A stretch of 64,000 bases of DNA from Streptoalloteichus tenebrarius (GCF_024171885.1 NZ_JAMTCP010000002.1:186001-250000), one strand, 5' to 3'; shown: positions 53,533 to 63,054, numbered from the stretch's first letter. Program-made: numbers and translations. The notes: generated from the sequence alone by a model not told the origin.

Positions 53533-54246
53533 TCAGGTGGAGCGGCCGAGGACGGCGTCCAGCACCGCGTCGGTGTCCCTGAGGTCGGGCAGCACGGCGT
53601 GCGCGCCGGCCGCGCGGAGATCCTCCGCGGCGCACAGTCCCGTGGCCACGCCCACCGCGACCGCGCCGTTGCGCAGCGCCCCCTCGACGTCCGCCGGCGT
53701 GTCTCCCAGCACCACCACGGCCTCGCCCCCGTAGGGCACGGCGCGTCCGGCGCTCGCCCTGGCCGTCGCCGCCGCGACCAGGTCGGCCCGGTCGAGTGAG
53801 GCGTCCCCGTAGCCGCCGATCGCGAAGTCGATGTGCCGGTCGAGCCCGAACACGCTCAGCTTCTGGCGCGCGATCGCGCGCAGGTTCCCCGTGACCACGC
53901 TCTGCGTGACCCCGGGGAGCGCCGCGAGCGCCGTCAGGGCGGCCGCCGCGCCGGGCAGCGCGCGACCCCGCGCGGCGAGCAGCTCGGCTCCCTCGGCCGC
54001 GACCGCGACCAGTTCGGCGAAGAACGCCTCCACCAGCCCGTTCCCGGTGTCCAGTCCGTGCGCGGCGAACACCTCCAGGGTGACCGCGCGCTCGGTGCGC
54101 CCCGCGAAGGTCGGGGGATGGCGCAGCTCCAAACCCGTCAGCCGGCGCAGCGCCGTCGCGTACCAGGCTCGGCCGAGCCGGGCGCCGTCGACCAGCGTCA
54201 GGTCGACGTCCCAGAGCACCAGCCGGTGCGGCGTCTCCCGGATCAC
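53533..54246 (-). CDS. HAD-family hydrolase
   Basis: 237 residues. HAD motif I is DVDLTLVDG (nucleophile Asp at about 14), motif II VVTGN, and motif IV GDTPADVEGALRNG. A helical cap lies between motifs I and II, as in phosphoglycolate-phosphatase-like members. The substrate is unknown. GTG 54246 is the start. It is divergent from the GS-like gene with a 90-bp gap. Confidence 0.88.
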   Translation of the reverse strand: MIRETPHRLVLWDVDLTLVDGARLGRAWYATALRRLTGLELRHPPTFAGRTERAVTLEVFAAHGLDTGNGLVEAFFAELVAVAAEGAELLAARGRALPGAAAALTALAALPGVTQSVVTGNLRAIARQKLSVFGLDRHIDFAIGGYGDASLDRADLVAAATARASAGRAVPYGGEAVVVLGDTPADVEGALRNGAVAVGVATGLCAAEDLRAAGAHAVLPDLRDTDAVLDAVLGRST

Positions 54247-54335
54247 CCGGCCATCCTGGCATCTCGTCGCCCGGTCGGGCGAACAGCGGGCGCCGGGTCA
54301 TGCCGGGGCCGCCTCGTCCGGGTAGGACGAGCAAC

Positions 54336-55715
54336 GTGACGCCCGACCGGATCCCGGCCGCCGCCGAGGGCAGCGAGGAGCTCACCGAGCACCTGCGCGC
54401 GCACGGCGTCGCACTCGTTGCCCTGTCCTTTGTGGACAACGCAGGGGTGGCGAGGGTCAAGGCCGTCCCGGTGGGCGGGCTGGCGGCGGCCGCCCGGTAC
54501 GGGGTCGGCGCGTCGCCGTGCTTCGACACCTTCGGGTTCGACGACGTCGCCTCCGCCGCGCGGTTCCTCGGCGGCCCCGACGGCGACCTGCGGCTGGTGC
54601 CGGACCCGGAGCGGCTGGCGCCGCTGGCCTGCCAGCCGGGGTGGGCGTGGGCCCCGGTCGACCGGTACGTCCAGGAGGGGCCGCGGTTCGTCGGGTGCCA
54701 GCGTGCCTTCGCGGCCGCCCAGACCGACGCGGCCCGGCGGCGGGGCCTGCGGCTGCGCATGGCCTTCGAACACGAGTGGTCGGTGGGCAGGGCGGAGGCG
54801 GCCCCGGACTTCGCGCCGGCGTTGGACGGTCCGGCCTACGGGCTGGTCCGGCTCGGCCAGGCCGCCGAGCACGCCCGGGACCTGGTGGAGGCGCTGGACG
54901 CGCAGGGCGTCACGGTCGAGCAGTTCCACCCGGAGGCGGGCGTGGCGCAGTTGGAGCTGTCGGTGGCTCCCCGCGACCCGGTCGGCGCGGCCGACGACGT
55001 GGTCTTGGTCCGGCACACGATCCGACGGCTCAGCGCGGCGCGGGGCTGGCAGGCCTCCTTCGCGCCGTGCGTCGTTCCCGGGAGGGTGGGCGCGGGCGCG
55101 CACCTGCACCTGTCCGTGCACGACGAGGAGGGCAACGCGTTCACCGGGGGCCAGGGCCGCTACGGGCTCCGGCCGTGGGGGGAGGCGTTCCTCGCGGGCG
55201 TGCTGCGCGAGCTGCCGGCGCTGGTCGCCGTCGGGGCCGGCAACCCGGCGAGCTTCCTGCGCCTCCAGCCGTCGCGGTGGGCCGGTGTGTGGCAGTGCTG
55301 GGGGCGGGAGACGAGGGAGACGGCGATGCGCCTGGTCACCGGTACCGTCGGCACCGGGGCGTGGGCGGCCAACGCGGAGGTGAAGTGCCTCGACGCGACG
55401 GGCAACCCGTACCTGGTGGTCGGCGCCGTGGTCGCCGCGGGGCTGGCCGGTGTGGACGACGGCCTGCGGCTGCCGGCCGAGATCCACGGCGACCCGGCGA
55501 CGTGGAGCGAGGCGGCGCGGGAACGCGCCGGCGTGCGGCGGCTGCCCACCACGCCGGGGGAGGCGGTCGACGCGCTCGCCGCGTCCTCGGTGCTCCGGCG
55601 GGCGATGGGCGAGCCGCTGCACGACGCCGTGCTCGCCGTGCGCCGGGGTGAGGCCGAGCGGCACGCCGACGCCAGCCCCGCCGACCTGGCCGCCCTCACC
55701 CGCTGGCGGTTCTGA
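54336..55715 (+). CDS. Glutamine-synthetase-family enzyme (FluG C-half like)
   Basis: 459 residues, type I GS fold with divergent motifs: SFVDNAGVARVKAVPV, FEHEWSV, QFHPEAGVAQLELS, GAGAHLHLSVHDEEGN, WGRETRETAMRL and NAEVKCLDATGNPYL. Several residues differ from true glutamine synthetase, so it more probably joins glutamate to an amine (gamma-glutamyl-amine type). GTG 54336 lies 7 bases after TAGGAC, a possible leaderless start. The amidohydrolase gene follows after a single base. A 13-bp dyad (54425) encodes SFVD. Confidence 0.87.
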   Translation: MTPDRIPAAAEGSEELTEHLRAHGVALVALSFVDNAGVARVKAVPVGGLAAAARYGVGASPCFDTFGFDDVASAARFLGGPDGDLRLVPDPERLAPLACQPGWAWAPVDRYVQEGPRFVGCQRAFAAAQTDAARRRGLRLRMAFEHEWSVGRAEAAPDFAPALDGPAYGLVRLGQAAEHARDLVEALDAQGVTVEQFHPEAGVAQLELSVAPRDPVGAADDVVLVRHTIRRLSAARGWQASFAPCVVPGRVGAGAHLHLSVHDEEGNAFTGGQGRYGLRPWGEAFLAGVLRELPALVAVGAGNPASFLRLQPSRWAGVWQCWGRETRETAMRLVTGTVGTGAWAANAEVKCLDATGNPYLVVGAVVAAGLAGVDDGLRLPAEIHGDPATWSEAARERAGVRRLPTTPGEAVDALAASSVLRRAMGEPLHDAVLAVRRGEAERHADASPADLAALTRWRF

Positions 55716-55716
55716 C

Positions 55717-56841
55717 ATGGCCGGGCTGACCGACGACGCGGCGTTGATCGACCAGCACTGCCACGGGGTGGTGACCACCGACCTGGACCGGTTGGCGTTC
55801 GAGGCGTTGCTCACCGAGGCGACGCGGGCCACGCCGGACCGCAGCCGGTTCGACTCGATGCTGGGTCTGGCGGTGCGCCGCTGGTGCGCCCCGGTCCTCG
55901 GGTTGCCCGCGCACGCCGAGGCCGACGAGTACCTGGAGCGCAGGGCCGAGCTGGGGTGGTGGGAGGCCAGCACCCGGCTGCTGCGGGCCGCCGGCGTGAC
56001 GGACTGGCTGGTCGACACCGGGTTCACCCCGGTCACCCTGACCGGTGTCCCCGAGGTGGCGGAGCTGGCCGCCGGGACCGCCCACGAGATCGTCCGGCTG
56101 GAGACCCTCGCCGAGCGGGTCGCCGAGGCGGGCGGCTCCGCCGAGGAGTTCGCCGCCGACCTGGAGACCGAACTGCACCGTGCCGCGGCCGGCGCGGTCG
56201 GGCTGAAGAGCGTCGCCGCCTACCGCGCCGGTCTGGACCTGCCGGCCCGGCCGCCCTCGCCCGCGGCGTTGGCGGCGGCCGTGGGGCGCTGGTTCGCGGT
56301 CGGGGGTCGCCTCGTCGACCCGCTGGTGATCGGCTGGCTGGTCCACCTCGGGGTGCGGGTCGGCGCCGAGTTCGGCCTGCCCCTGCAACTCCACACCGGC
56401 TTCGGCGACGACGACCTGCGGCTCCACCAGGCGGACCCGTCGCTGCTCACCGACTTCCTGACCGCGACAAGGGACAGCGGGACCACCGTCGTGCTGTTGC
56501 ACTGCTGGCCGTACCACCGGCAGGCCGCCTACCTCGCCCACGTGTTCGGGCACGTCGTCGTCGACGTCGGGCTCGCGGTCCCGCACGTCGGCGCACGGTC
56601 CGGCGCGGTCTTGGCGGAGCTGTTGGAGTTGGCCCCGTTCGGCGCGGTGTGCTTCTCCTCCGACGGCTACGGGCTGCCCGAACTGCACTTCCTCGGAGCG
56701 TTGCTCTGGCGCCGGGAGCTGGGGCGGCTGCTTGACGCGTGGATCGCGGACGACGTGTTGACCTGCGCCGACGCCGAACGGCTCGTCGCCTCGGTGGCGC
56801 GGGACAACGCGCTGCGCGTCTACACCAGGATGCCGGAGTGA
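55717..56841 (+). CDS. Amidohydrolase (FluG N-half like)
   Basis: 374 residues, metal-dependent TIM-barrel hydrolase. Metal-site motifs: DQHCHG near residue 12, LQLHTGFGDDDLRL, VVLLHCWPYHRQAAYLA and VCFSSDGYGLPELHFLG. In fungi FluG is a fusion of such an amidohydrolase with a GS-like domain. Here the two halves are separate genes one base apart, so they probably act on the same gamma-glutamyl compound. Substrate unknown. Confidence 0.87.
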   Translation: MAGLTDDAALIDQHCHGVVTTDLDRLAFEALLTEATRATPDRSRFDSMLGLAVRRWCAPVLGLPAHAEADEYLERRAELGWWEASTRLLRAAGVTDWLVDTGFTPVTLTGVPEVAELAAGTAHEIVRLETLAERVAEAGGSAEEFAADLETELHRAAAGAVGLKSVAAYRAGLDLPARPPSPAALAAAVGRWFAVGGRLVDPLVIGWLVHLGVRVGAEFGLPLQLHTGFGDDDLRLHQADPSLLTDFLTATRDSGTTVVLLHCWPYHRQAAYLAHVFGHVVVDVGLAVPHVGARSGAVLAELLELAPFGAVCFSSDGYGLPELHFLGALLWRRELGRLLDAWIADDVLTCADAERLVASVARDNALRVYTRMPE

Positions 56842-56863
56842 CGGCGGAGGCCATCATGGCGGC

Positions 56864-57862
56864 GTGACGACCACGAACACCGCGCCCGCCCTGCTCGCGG
56901 GAATGGCCGCCCTCGCCCGCTCGGTGGACGGCGGCGACCCCGACGCGGAGCCGGTGGTGCTGGCCGAGCGGGCGGACGTGCTCGTCGTGCGGGTGGGCGA
57001 CGTCGTGGTGAAGGCGCACCGCCCGGACATGGACGAGGCGGTGTTGCGGGACCGGCTCGTCCTCGCCAGCCATCCGGGGTTGCGGGGCGTCGTTCTCCCG
57101 CCGGTTCGGTGGGGTGACGCGGACGGGTGGGTGGCCAGGGTCGAGGACCGGTTGGTCACGGCGTGGCCGTGGGGTGAGCCGGTGCATCCGGAAGGGCCGG
57201 TTCCGTGGGAGGAGGCCGGCCGACTGCTCGCCGCGTTGCACTCCGTGCTGTTGTCGGGGTTGTCCGAGCCCGTCACGGCCGTCCCGAGGTGCGGCGCCCC
57301 CGCCCGTCTCGCGCGGACCGTCCGGGAACTCGACCGCGTTGACTCCTCAAGCGCCGTCACCGAGATCCGACGGGCGCACGCGACGCTCCCGTCCTGGGTG
57401 CGGGCGCCGGACGCGGCCGACTGGCGCGACCACGAGGGAGGACCGGCGGGACTGGTGCTCGCGCACGGCGACTGGCACCTGGGTCAGCTCGTCCGTCGAC
57501 GCGACCCGCACGCCGCGCGCGAGGGGAGCGGCGACGGCTGGCTGCTGATCGACACCGACGACCTGGGGCTGGGCGCCCCGTCCTGGGATCTCGGCCGGGT
57601 CGCCGCCTGGCACGCCGCCGGTCTGCTGCCGTCCGAGGTGTGGGAGCGGTTCCTCGGCGCCTACCGCCGGGCCGGCGGGCCCGCGGTGCCGGCGGTCGGC
57701 GACCCCTGGCCGGCCGTGGACGTCGCGGCGCGGGTGTACGTGGTGCAGTCGGCCGCGGTCGGCGTCCTGAGGGCGGGGCGGGAGGGGCGCGGGCTCGACG
57801 AGGTGGACCAGGCGCTGGTCGACACCTGCCGTCGGATCGCCGATCTTCACGCTTCCCGATGA
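56864..57862 (+). CDS. APH-family kinase-like protein
   Basis: 332 residues of the aminoglycoside phosphotransferase fold: VVVKAHRPDMDEAVLRDRL (ATP Lys), VTAWPWGEPV hinge, LAHGDWHLGQLVRRR (catalytic HGDxxxxQ) and LIDTDDLGLGAPSWDLG (metal Asp). The start is GTG 56864, 22 bases after the amidohydrolase stop, so it may share that transcript. Substrate unknown. Confidence 0.85.
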   Translation: MTTTNTAPALLAGMAALARSVDGGDPDAEPVVLAERADVLVVRVGDVVVKAHRPDMDEAVLRDRLVLASHPGLRGVVLPPVRWGDADGWVARVEDRLVTAWPWGEPVHPEGPVPWEEAGRLLAALHSVLLSGLSEPVTAVPRCGAPARLARTVRELDRVDSSSAVTEIRRAHATLPSWVRAPDAADWRDHEGGPAGLVLAHGDWHLGQLVRRRDPHAAREGSGDGWLLIDTDDLGLGAPSWDLGRVAAWHAAGLLPSEVWERFLGAYRRAGGPAVPAVGDPWPAVDVAARVYVVQSAAVGVLRAGREGRGLDEVDQALVDTCRRIADLHASR

Positions 57863-57924
57863 CGTATCGTGGCGATCACGTGCCGACTTGTCCGGTTCGG
57901 ACCGATCCGAGAAGGGGCGAACCA

Positions 57925-58212
57925 ATGCAGTGTCCCAAGTGCCACGGGGCCATGCGGACGTACAACCGCAACGGCGTTCAGATCGAGCAGTGCGACATGT
58001 GCCGGGGCATCTTCCTCGACTTCGGCGAGCTGGAGGCGCTGACCCGGCTGGAGGGCCAGTGGGCGCAGCAGGTCCCGCCGGCTCCGGCCCCCGCTCCCGC
58101 CGCGCCGCCCACCTACCCGGCGCAGCCCGCGTGGGGCGCGCACGCCCCGCACGGCCACTACCACCACGGGCACCACAAGCACGGCGTGAGCCGCCTGTTC
58201 TTCTCGTCCTGA
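57925..58212 (+). CDS. TFIIB-type zinc-ribbon protein
   Basis: 95 residues: QCPKCHGAM and QIEQCDMCRGIFLDFGELEAL form the zf-TFIIB zinc ribbon with four Cys. The C-terminal half is Pro/Ala-rich and ends in a His tract (HGHYHHGHHKHG) that could bind metal. ATG 57925 has AGAAGGGG upstream. Common in actinobacteria, function unknown. Confidence 0.9.
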   Translation: MQCPKCHGAMRTYNRNGVQIEQCDMCRGIFLDFGELEALTRLEGQWAQQVPPAPAPAPAAPPTYPAQPAWGAHAPHGHYHHGHHKHGVSRLFFSS

Positions 58213-58221
58213 CGCCGGTCG

Positions 58222-58245
58222 GCCGCCCCGGGGAGCCGGGGCGGC
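58222..58245. terminator. Terminator between convergent genes
   Basis: GCCGCCCCGG (58222-58231) and CCGGGGCGGC (58236-58245) pair perfectly around GGAG. Confidence 0.75.
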
Positions 58246-58267
58246 GAGCGGACCGGTCGCCGGCCGG

Positions 58268-59557
58268 CTAGGCCAGGTCCCGCCGGCTGGTCTCGGGCGC
58301 GAGGAGCATGCCGAGCACGGTCAGCGCCAGGCAGCCCGCCAGCAGCAGCGCGATGGGCACCGGCGAGTGCGTCGTGCGGAGCAGCTCGGTTCCCACCAGC
58401 GGGGCGGCGGCGCCGGCGAGCAGGGTCGCCGCCTGGTACCCGAGGGAGACGCCGGAGTAGCGCACCGTGGTGTCGAACAGCTCGGCGTAGAAGGCGGACT
58501 GCGCTCCGGTGAGCAGGCCGTGCAGCAGCAGGCCGACTCCCACCGCGAGCAGCACCAGCCCGTACTGGCCGCTTCCCACCAGCGGGAAGAAGGCCGCCGT
58601 CCAGGCGGCGGCCCCCGTCGCGGCCGCCACGGACACCGGTCGCCGGCCCCAGCGGTCGGACAGGGCACCGCCCAGCAGCATCGCCCCGATCTGCACCACG
58701 GACCCGATCGTCACCGCGCCCGTGGCGACGTGCTTGGGCAGGCCGACGCTGCCCGCGTAGACGAGCAGGAAGATCGTGAAGACGTAGAACGTGGCGTTCT
58801 CGCCGACGCGCGCGGCGAACACGCTGAACAGCGCGCGCGGGTGGGTGCGCAGCGCCTGCACGAGCGGCGCGCGGGGCGGGCGCTCCTTGGTGAGCGTGGC
58901 GGCGAACAGGGGCGACTCGGTGACCTGGAGCCGCACCCACAACCCGACGAGCACCAGCAGCACCGAGGCCAGGAACGGCACGCGCCACCCCCACTGGGCG
59001 TACTCGGCCTCGCTCATCACCGAGCCGGTCGCCGCGAGGGCCGCGGTGGCCAGCAGGTTCCCCAGCGGTCCCCCGGCCTGGGGCCATGCGGTCCAGAACC
59101 CGCGGCGGCCGGCGGGGCCGTGCTCGGCGACCAGCAGGACCGCGCCGCCGAACTCCCCGCCGAGGGCGAAGCCCTGGATCAGGCGCAGCACCGTGAGCAG
59201 CACGGGCGCGGCGACGCCGATCTGGTGGTAGCCGGGGAGCAACCCGATGAGCACCGAGGCGCCGCCCATCATCAGCAGGCTCACCACGAGCAGCCGTTTG
59301 CGGCCGATCCGGTCGCCGAAGTGGCCGAACACCAGGCCGCCCAGGGGGCGGGCCGCGAAACCCACGGCGTAGGTGACCAGCGCCAGGAGCACGCCCAGCA
59401 GGCCGTCGGAGTGGGGGAAGAACACCGGGCCGAACACGGTCGCGGCGGCGGCGCCGTAGAGGAAGAAGTCGTAGAACTCGACGGTCGTGCCCACGACGCC
59501 GGCGCCCACCACGCGCGCCAACGTGCCCGTGGTCCCGGTCACCCCAGTTGCGGTCAT
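58268..59557 (-). CDS. MFS transporter, metabolite:H+ symporter type
   Basis: 429 residues with twelve helices. GTTVEFYDFFLYGAAAATVF, the loop motif GHFGDRIGRKRLL and GFALGGEFGGAVLLVAEH are typical of the MHS (proline/shikimate/KgtP) branch, so it imports an organic acid or related compound. The second loop motif is GALSDRWGRRP. Promoter and start are well defined: leaderless ATG 59557. Confidence 0.9.
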   Translation of the reverse strand: MTATGVTGTTGTLARVVGAGVVGTTVEFYDFFLYGAAAATVFGPVFFPHSDGLLGVLLALVTYAVGFAARPLGGLVFGHFGDRIGRKRLLVVSLLMMGGASVLIGLLPGYHQIGVAAPVLLTVLRLIQGFALGGEFGGAVLLVAEHGPAGRRGFWTAWPQAGGPLGNLLATAALAATGSVMSEAEYAQWGWRVPFLASVLLVLVGLWVRLQVTESPLFAATLTKERPPRAPLVQALRTHPRALFSVFAARVGENATFYVFTIFLLVYAGSVGLPKHVATGAVTIGSVVQIGAMLLGGALSDRWGRRPVSVAAATGAAAWTAAFFPLVGSGQYGLVLLAVGVGLLLHGLLTGAQSAFYAELFDTTVRYSGVSLGYQAATLLAGAAAPLVGTELLRTTHSPVPIALLLAGCLALTVLGMLLAPETSRRDLA

Positions 59558-59564
59558 GCGGCGG

Positions 59565-59629
59565 AGCGTGCCTGGCGGGCACCCCCGTGGTCAAGATCTC
59601 TTTGTTCGGAGGTCGGAACACGGGTGTTC
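59565..59629 (-). promoter_or_regulatory. MFS promoter with TGTTC/GAACA half-sites
   Basis: On the minus strand TTGACC (59589-59594), an 18-base spacer and CACGCT (59565-59570) end 7 bases before ATG 59557. Upstream are half-sites TGTTC (59603-59607), GAACA (59616-59620) and TGTTC (59625-59629); the last two form GAACA-N4-TGTTC. A repressor or activator probably binds there. Confidence 0.55.
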
Positions 59630-60062
59630 GGAGAGCGCGACTTGGAGGGGCCGTCGGGTGACCGTGCGAGCCGGGGGACAGGAGCCGTGGAAAACAAGCG
59701 GGTTCGGCGAGGGGAAATCGTTGTGACCCGCGTTCGAGACGAACGAGAAACACCCTCGAATCATCGTTCGACCAGGTGAAACAACCCGATCTCACCCATT
59801 GGGTTGGGTGGGCGGCCCAAAAATGTCAGACCCCTCCGGAAGAATCAGAACCGGGGGTCCCCCTTTTACCAAGCCCTGGGGTCGCGCGCACGCGCGTGCG
59901 TGACGCTGCCCGGGGCTGGGAGGGCGGCGGCGGCGAAACGCGCGCGGGGGTGAAGCACGGCGACGCTCCCGCGGACCCTGCGGGCACACCCCCAGTAGGC
60001 GTGCCCGTGGGACCGCGGGAGCGTCCGCCGGGTCCGCGGCGTGGCGCGGGCCGTCAGAAGCG
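59630..60062. other. Gap between MFS gene and aldehyde dehydrogenase end
   Basis: No gene. Contains the long hairpin at 59962-60025. The 59700-59870 part is less GC-rich, with no recognised motif. Confidence 0.4.
59962..60025 (-). terminator. Long two-tier hairpin after the aldehyde dehydrogenase gene
   Basis: Outer 13-bp arms GACGCTCCCGCGG and CCGCGGGAGCGTC (59962-59974 and 60013-60025) and inner 7-bp arms CGGGCAC and GTGCCCG (59981-59987 and 60001-60007) form a long hairpin 37 bases beyond the stop. Confidence 0.65.
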
Positions 60063-61580
60063 TCAGAACAGGCCGGTGGGCCTGGTGTCGTAGCTGACGA
60101 CGACGCTCTTCGTCTGCTGGTAGTGCCCCAGCGTGGACACGTGGCCCTCGCGGCCGAAGCCCGACCGCTTGTACCCGCCGAAGGCCGCGTGGGCGGGGTA
60201 GGCGTGGTAGCAGTTCACCCAGACCCGACCGGCCTCGACGGACCGGGCGAGGCGGTGCGCGGTGTTGCCGTCCCGGGACCACACGCCCGCGCCGAGCCCG
60301 TACTGGGTGTCGTTGGCGATCCGCACGGCCTCGTCCACGTCGGAGAACCGGGTCGCCGAGACGACGGGGCCGAAGATCTCCTCCTGGAAGATCCGCATCC
60401 GGTTGTCGCCGCTGAAGATCGTCGGCTCCACGTAGTAGCCGTCCTCCAGCCCCGGCACCGTCCGCCGGCCCCCGCCGACCAGCACCTCGGCCCCCTCCTC
60501 GCGCCCCAGCTCCAGGTAGGAGAGGATCTTCGCGAGCTGCTCGGCGCTGGCCTGGGCCCCGACCTGCGTCGCCGGGTCGAGCGGGTCGCCCAGCACCAGC
60601 TCCCCGGTGCGCCGGACCGCGCGGTCCATGAACTCGTCCCAGATCGACTCGTGCACCAGCGCGCGGGAGGGGCAGGTGCACACCTCGCCCTGGTTCAGGG
60701 CGAACATCACGAACCCCTCGACCGCCTTGGCGGCGAACTCGTCGTCGGCGGCGAACACGTCGGGCAGGAAGATGTTGGGGCTCTTGCCGCCCAGCTCCAG
60801 CGTCACCGGCAGGATGTTCTCCGCCGCGTACCGCATGATGAGCTGCCCGGTGCTGGTCTCCCCGGTGAAGGCGATCTTCGCGATCCCCGGGTGCACCGCG
60901 AGCGCCCTGCCCGCCTCGGGCCCGTAGCCGTTGACCACGTTGACCACGCCGTCCGGCAGCAGGTCCGCGACCAGCTCGACGAACAGCAGCACCGAGGCCG
61001 GGGTCTGCTCCGCGGGCTTGAGCACGACGCAGTTGCCGGCGGCCAGCGCGGGGGCCAGCTTCCACGCGGTGAGCAGCAGCGGGAAGTTCCACGGGATGAT
61101 CTGGGCGACCACGCCCAGCGGCTCCCGGAAGTGGTAGGCGACCAGGTCCCGCTCGACCTGGCTGATCGAGCCCTCCTGGGCGCGGATCGCGCTGGCGAAG
61201 TACCGGAAGTGGTCGATCGCCAGCGGGAGGTCGGCGCCCAGTGCCTCGCGGATCGGCTTGCCGTTCTCCCAGCTCTCGGCGACGGCCAGTCGTTCGAGGG
61301 CCGACTCCACACGGTCGGCGACGCGGAGCAGGACGTTGGCGCGCTCACCGGGGCTGGTCGCCGACCAGGCGGGGAACGCGTCGCGGGCGGCGGTCACCGC
61401 GAGGTCGACGTCCGCCTCGGACGAGCGGGCGACCCGGGTGAAGACGCGCCCGTCGACCGGGCTGACGTCGTCGAGGTACTCGCCCTGGACCGGCGGCACC
61501 CACTTGCCGCCGATGAAGTTCTCGTACCGGGGGGCGAACCGCACGAGGCTGTCGGCTTGTCCGGGACGCGCGTACGCCAT
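60063..61580 (-). CDS. Acetaldehyde-type NAD-dependent aldehyde dehydrogenase
   Basis: 505 residues, full-length ALDH. Motifs: [31 protein letters not shown] (general-base Glu), catalytic Cys in [13 protein letters not shown], and EEIFGPV. The end [14 protein letters not shown] is typical of the ExaC/AcoD branch oxidising acetaldehyde during ethanol or acetoin use. A GAF-containing regulator lies upstream on the same strand, with 15-bp repeats between. Confidence 0.93.
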   Translation of the reverse strand: MAYARPGQADSLVRFAPRYENFIGGKWVPPVQGEYLDDVSPVDGRVFTRVARSSEADVDLAVTAARDAFPAWSATSPGERANVLLRVADRVESALERLAVAESWENGKPIREALGADLPLAIDHFRYFASAIRAQEGSISQVERDLVAYHFREPLGVVAQIIPWNFPLLLTAWKLAPALAAGNCVVLKPAEQTPASVLLFVELVADLLPDGVVNVVNGYGPEAGRALAVHPGIAKIAFTGETSTGQLIMRYAAENILPVTLELGGKSPNIFLPDVFAADDEFAAKAVEGFVMFALNQGEVCTCPSRALVHESIWDEFMDRAVRRTGELVLGDPLDPATQVGAQASAEQLAKILSYLELGREEGAEVLVGGGRRTVPGLEDGYYVEPTIFSGDNRMRIFQEEIFGPVVSATRFSDVDEAVRIANDTQYGLGAGVWSRDGNTAHRLARSVEAGRVWVNCYHAYPAHAAFGGYKRSGFGREGHVSTLGHYQQTKSVVVSYDTRPTGLF

Positions 61581-61696
61581 GACGCTCCTCCATAGCCCGC
61601 TGGTCGGGGGTGCGGGGCGTGGAGGCTATGACCCGACCGGTTGGCGCGAGGTTGGGCGCGGCCAGGCAGGACGGGGGTGCGTCGGACGGCGACACG

Positions 61697-61780
61697 GTGG
61701 ACCGCGAGACCGTGAATCACGAGACCGTGGATCGCGAGACCGTGAATACCGTGGATCGCGAGACGGTGGATCGCGAGACG
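61697..61780. repeat. 15-bp tandem repeats upstream of the aldehyde dehydrogenase
   Basis: Units GTGGACCGCGAGACC, GTGAATCACGAGACC, GTGGATCGCGAGACC, a short GTGAATACC, then GTGGATCGCGAGACG twice, lie 117-200 bases before the start codon, between the enzyme and regulator genes. They could be activator binding sites. Confidence 0.75.
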
Positions 61781-61833
61781 GTGGGGGAGGGGGACGACGG
61801 GGAGGTGGCGACCGGCGGCTTCGCGGACCCGCC

Positions 61834-63054
61834 TCAGAGCGCCATCAACGCGCGGAGCCGGGCGGCCAGCAACGCCCTGCGGCTGTCGCCGGGCCGGAGT
61901 CGGGCCATCGCGCCGCGCAGCACGCCGACGTCCGCGGGGTGGTGGTCGGACCACGCCAGCACCGCGTCCGGATCGGGGTCGCCGGCCAGGCCCTCCCGCA
62001 CGGCCGCCGCCAGGTACCGGGACCAGTCCAGCAGCTCGGGCGACTCGGTGCCGGGCAGCAGCTCGCCCCGGTAGTCGTCGGCCGCCGCGCGCACGTCGCC
62101 CCGCCGGACCGCGGCCAGCACGTCCAGCGCGTCGCACCGGACCGGGCCCTGGAGCCGGTAGGGGCGGGAGGCGATGCGCCCGCCGAGCTGGCGGCGCAGG
62201 TGGGAGATCTCGGCCTTCAGCGTGCCCCTGCTGACCGGCTCGTCGCCGTAGAGGTGGGCGTGCAGCTCCCCGCCGTCCAGCCCCTCGGGGTAGAGGGTGA
62301 GCAGGGCCACGATCTCCATCTGGCGCGGTGACACCGGGACTCTGCGGGAGCCCAGCCGCAGCTCCGGCCGGCCGAGCAGGCGCACCTCCAGCAGCTCCTG
62401 CTCGACCTGGTCGGAGGGCTGGGGCGCCTCGGGCGAGCTGAGCACCGCGCGGAAGAGCTGGGCCAGCGCCTGGGTCGCCGGCATCGCGAGCGGCTGGGTC
62501 TTCGTCCACGTGGTGGTCAGGTCGATCACGCCGAGCCGCTGCCCGGTGAGCGGGTCGTCGACCGGGGTGGCGTAGCAGACGAAGTCCTGGACCGAGGTGT
62601 TGAAGTGCTCGCCCGACCACACCGTGCACGGAGCCCCGGTGCGCTGGGCGAGGTCGATGCCGTTGGTGCCCATGCTGCCCTCGTCCCAGCGCGCGCCGGG
62701 CACGAAGTTGACCTGCTCGGCGCGCTTGCGGATGACGGGGCTGGTCGCGGTCCACAGCAGCCGGCTGTTCTCGTCGGCCACGGCCACCACGACCTGGCCC
62801 TCCTCGCCGACGCGGCGGAGCTCGTCCTCCAGGACGGTGACGGCGTGCCCCATGCGGCTGCCCCGCCACGCGGTGTCGGGCAGGTCCTCGGTCGGCGCGG
62901 CGTTCCGGCTCAGCACCCCCTGGTCGAGGGACCTCCGCCAGCTTTGCGCCACCTCCGGCCGCAGACCGTCCCGCTCCGCCCCGCGCGAGGCGACGAAGCG
63001 TTCCCAACGCTCGGTCAGGGCGTCTCGCTCGGTGCGAATGCTGCTCGGCGCCAT
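61834..63054 (-). CDS. GAF-domain regulator with C-terminal winged-helix segment
   Basis: 406 residues. The N-terminal half resembles AcoR-type sensors: VAQSWRRSLDQGVLS, AVADENSRLLWTATS, VPGARWDEGSMGTNGIDLA, HFNTSVQDFVCYATPVDDP. Instead of the usual sigma-54 AAA+ module the C-terminal part is VPVSPRQMEIVALLTLYPEG ... LKAEISHLRRQLGGRI, like the winged helix of SARP/OmpR-type proteins, followed by a helical segment. Likely activator of the neighbouring dehydrogenase gene. ATG 63054 is preferred over the longer frame. Confidence 0.85.
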   Translation of the reverse strand: MAPSSIRTERDALTERWERFVASRGAERDGLRPEVAQSWRRSLDQGVLSRNAAPTEDLPDTAWRGSRMGHAVTVLEDELRRVGEEGQVVVAVADENSRLLWTATSPVIRKRAEQVNFVPGARWDEGSMGTNGIDLAQRTGAPCTVWSGEHFNTSVQDFVCYATPVDDPLTGQRLGVIDLTTTWTKTQPLAMPATQALAQLFRAVLSSPEAPQPSDQVEQELLEVRLLGRPELRLGSRRVPVSPRQMEIVALLTLYPEGLDGGELHAHLYGDEPVSRGTLKAEISHLRRQLGGRIASRPYRLQGPVRCDALDVLAAVRRGDVRAAADDYRGELLPGTESPELLDWSRYLAAAVREGLAGDPDPDAVLAWSDHHPADVGVLRGAMARLRPGDSRRALLAARLRALMAL

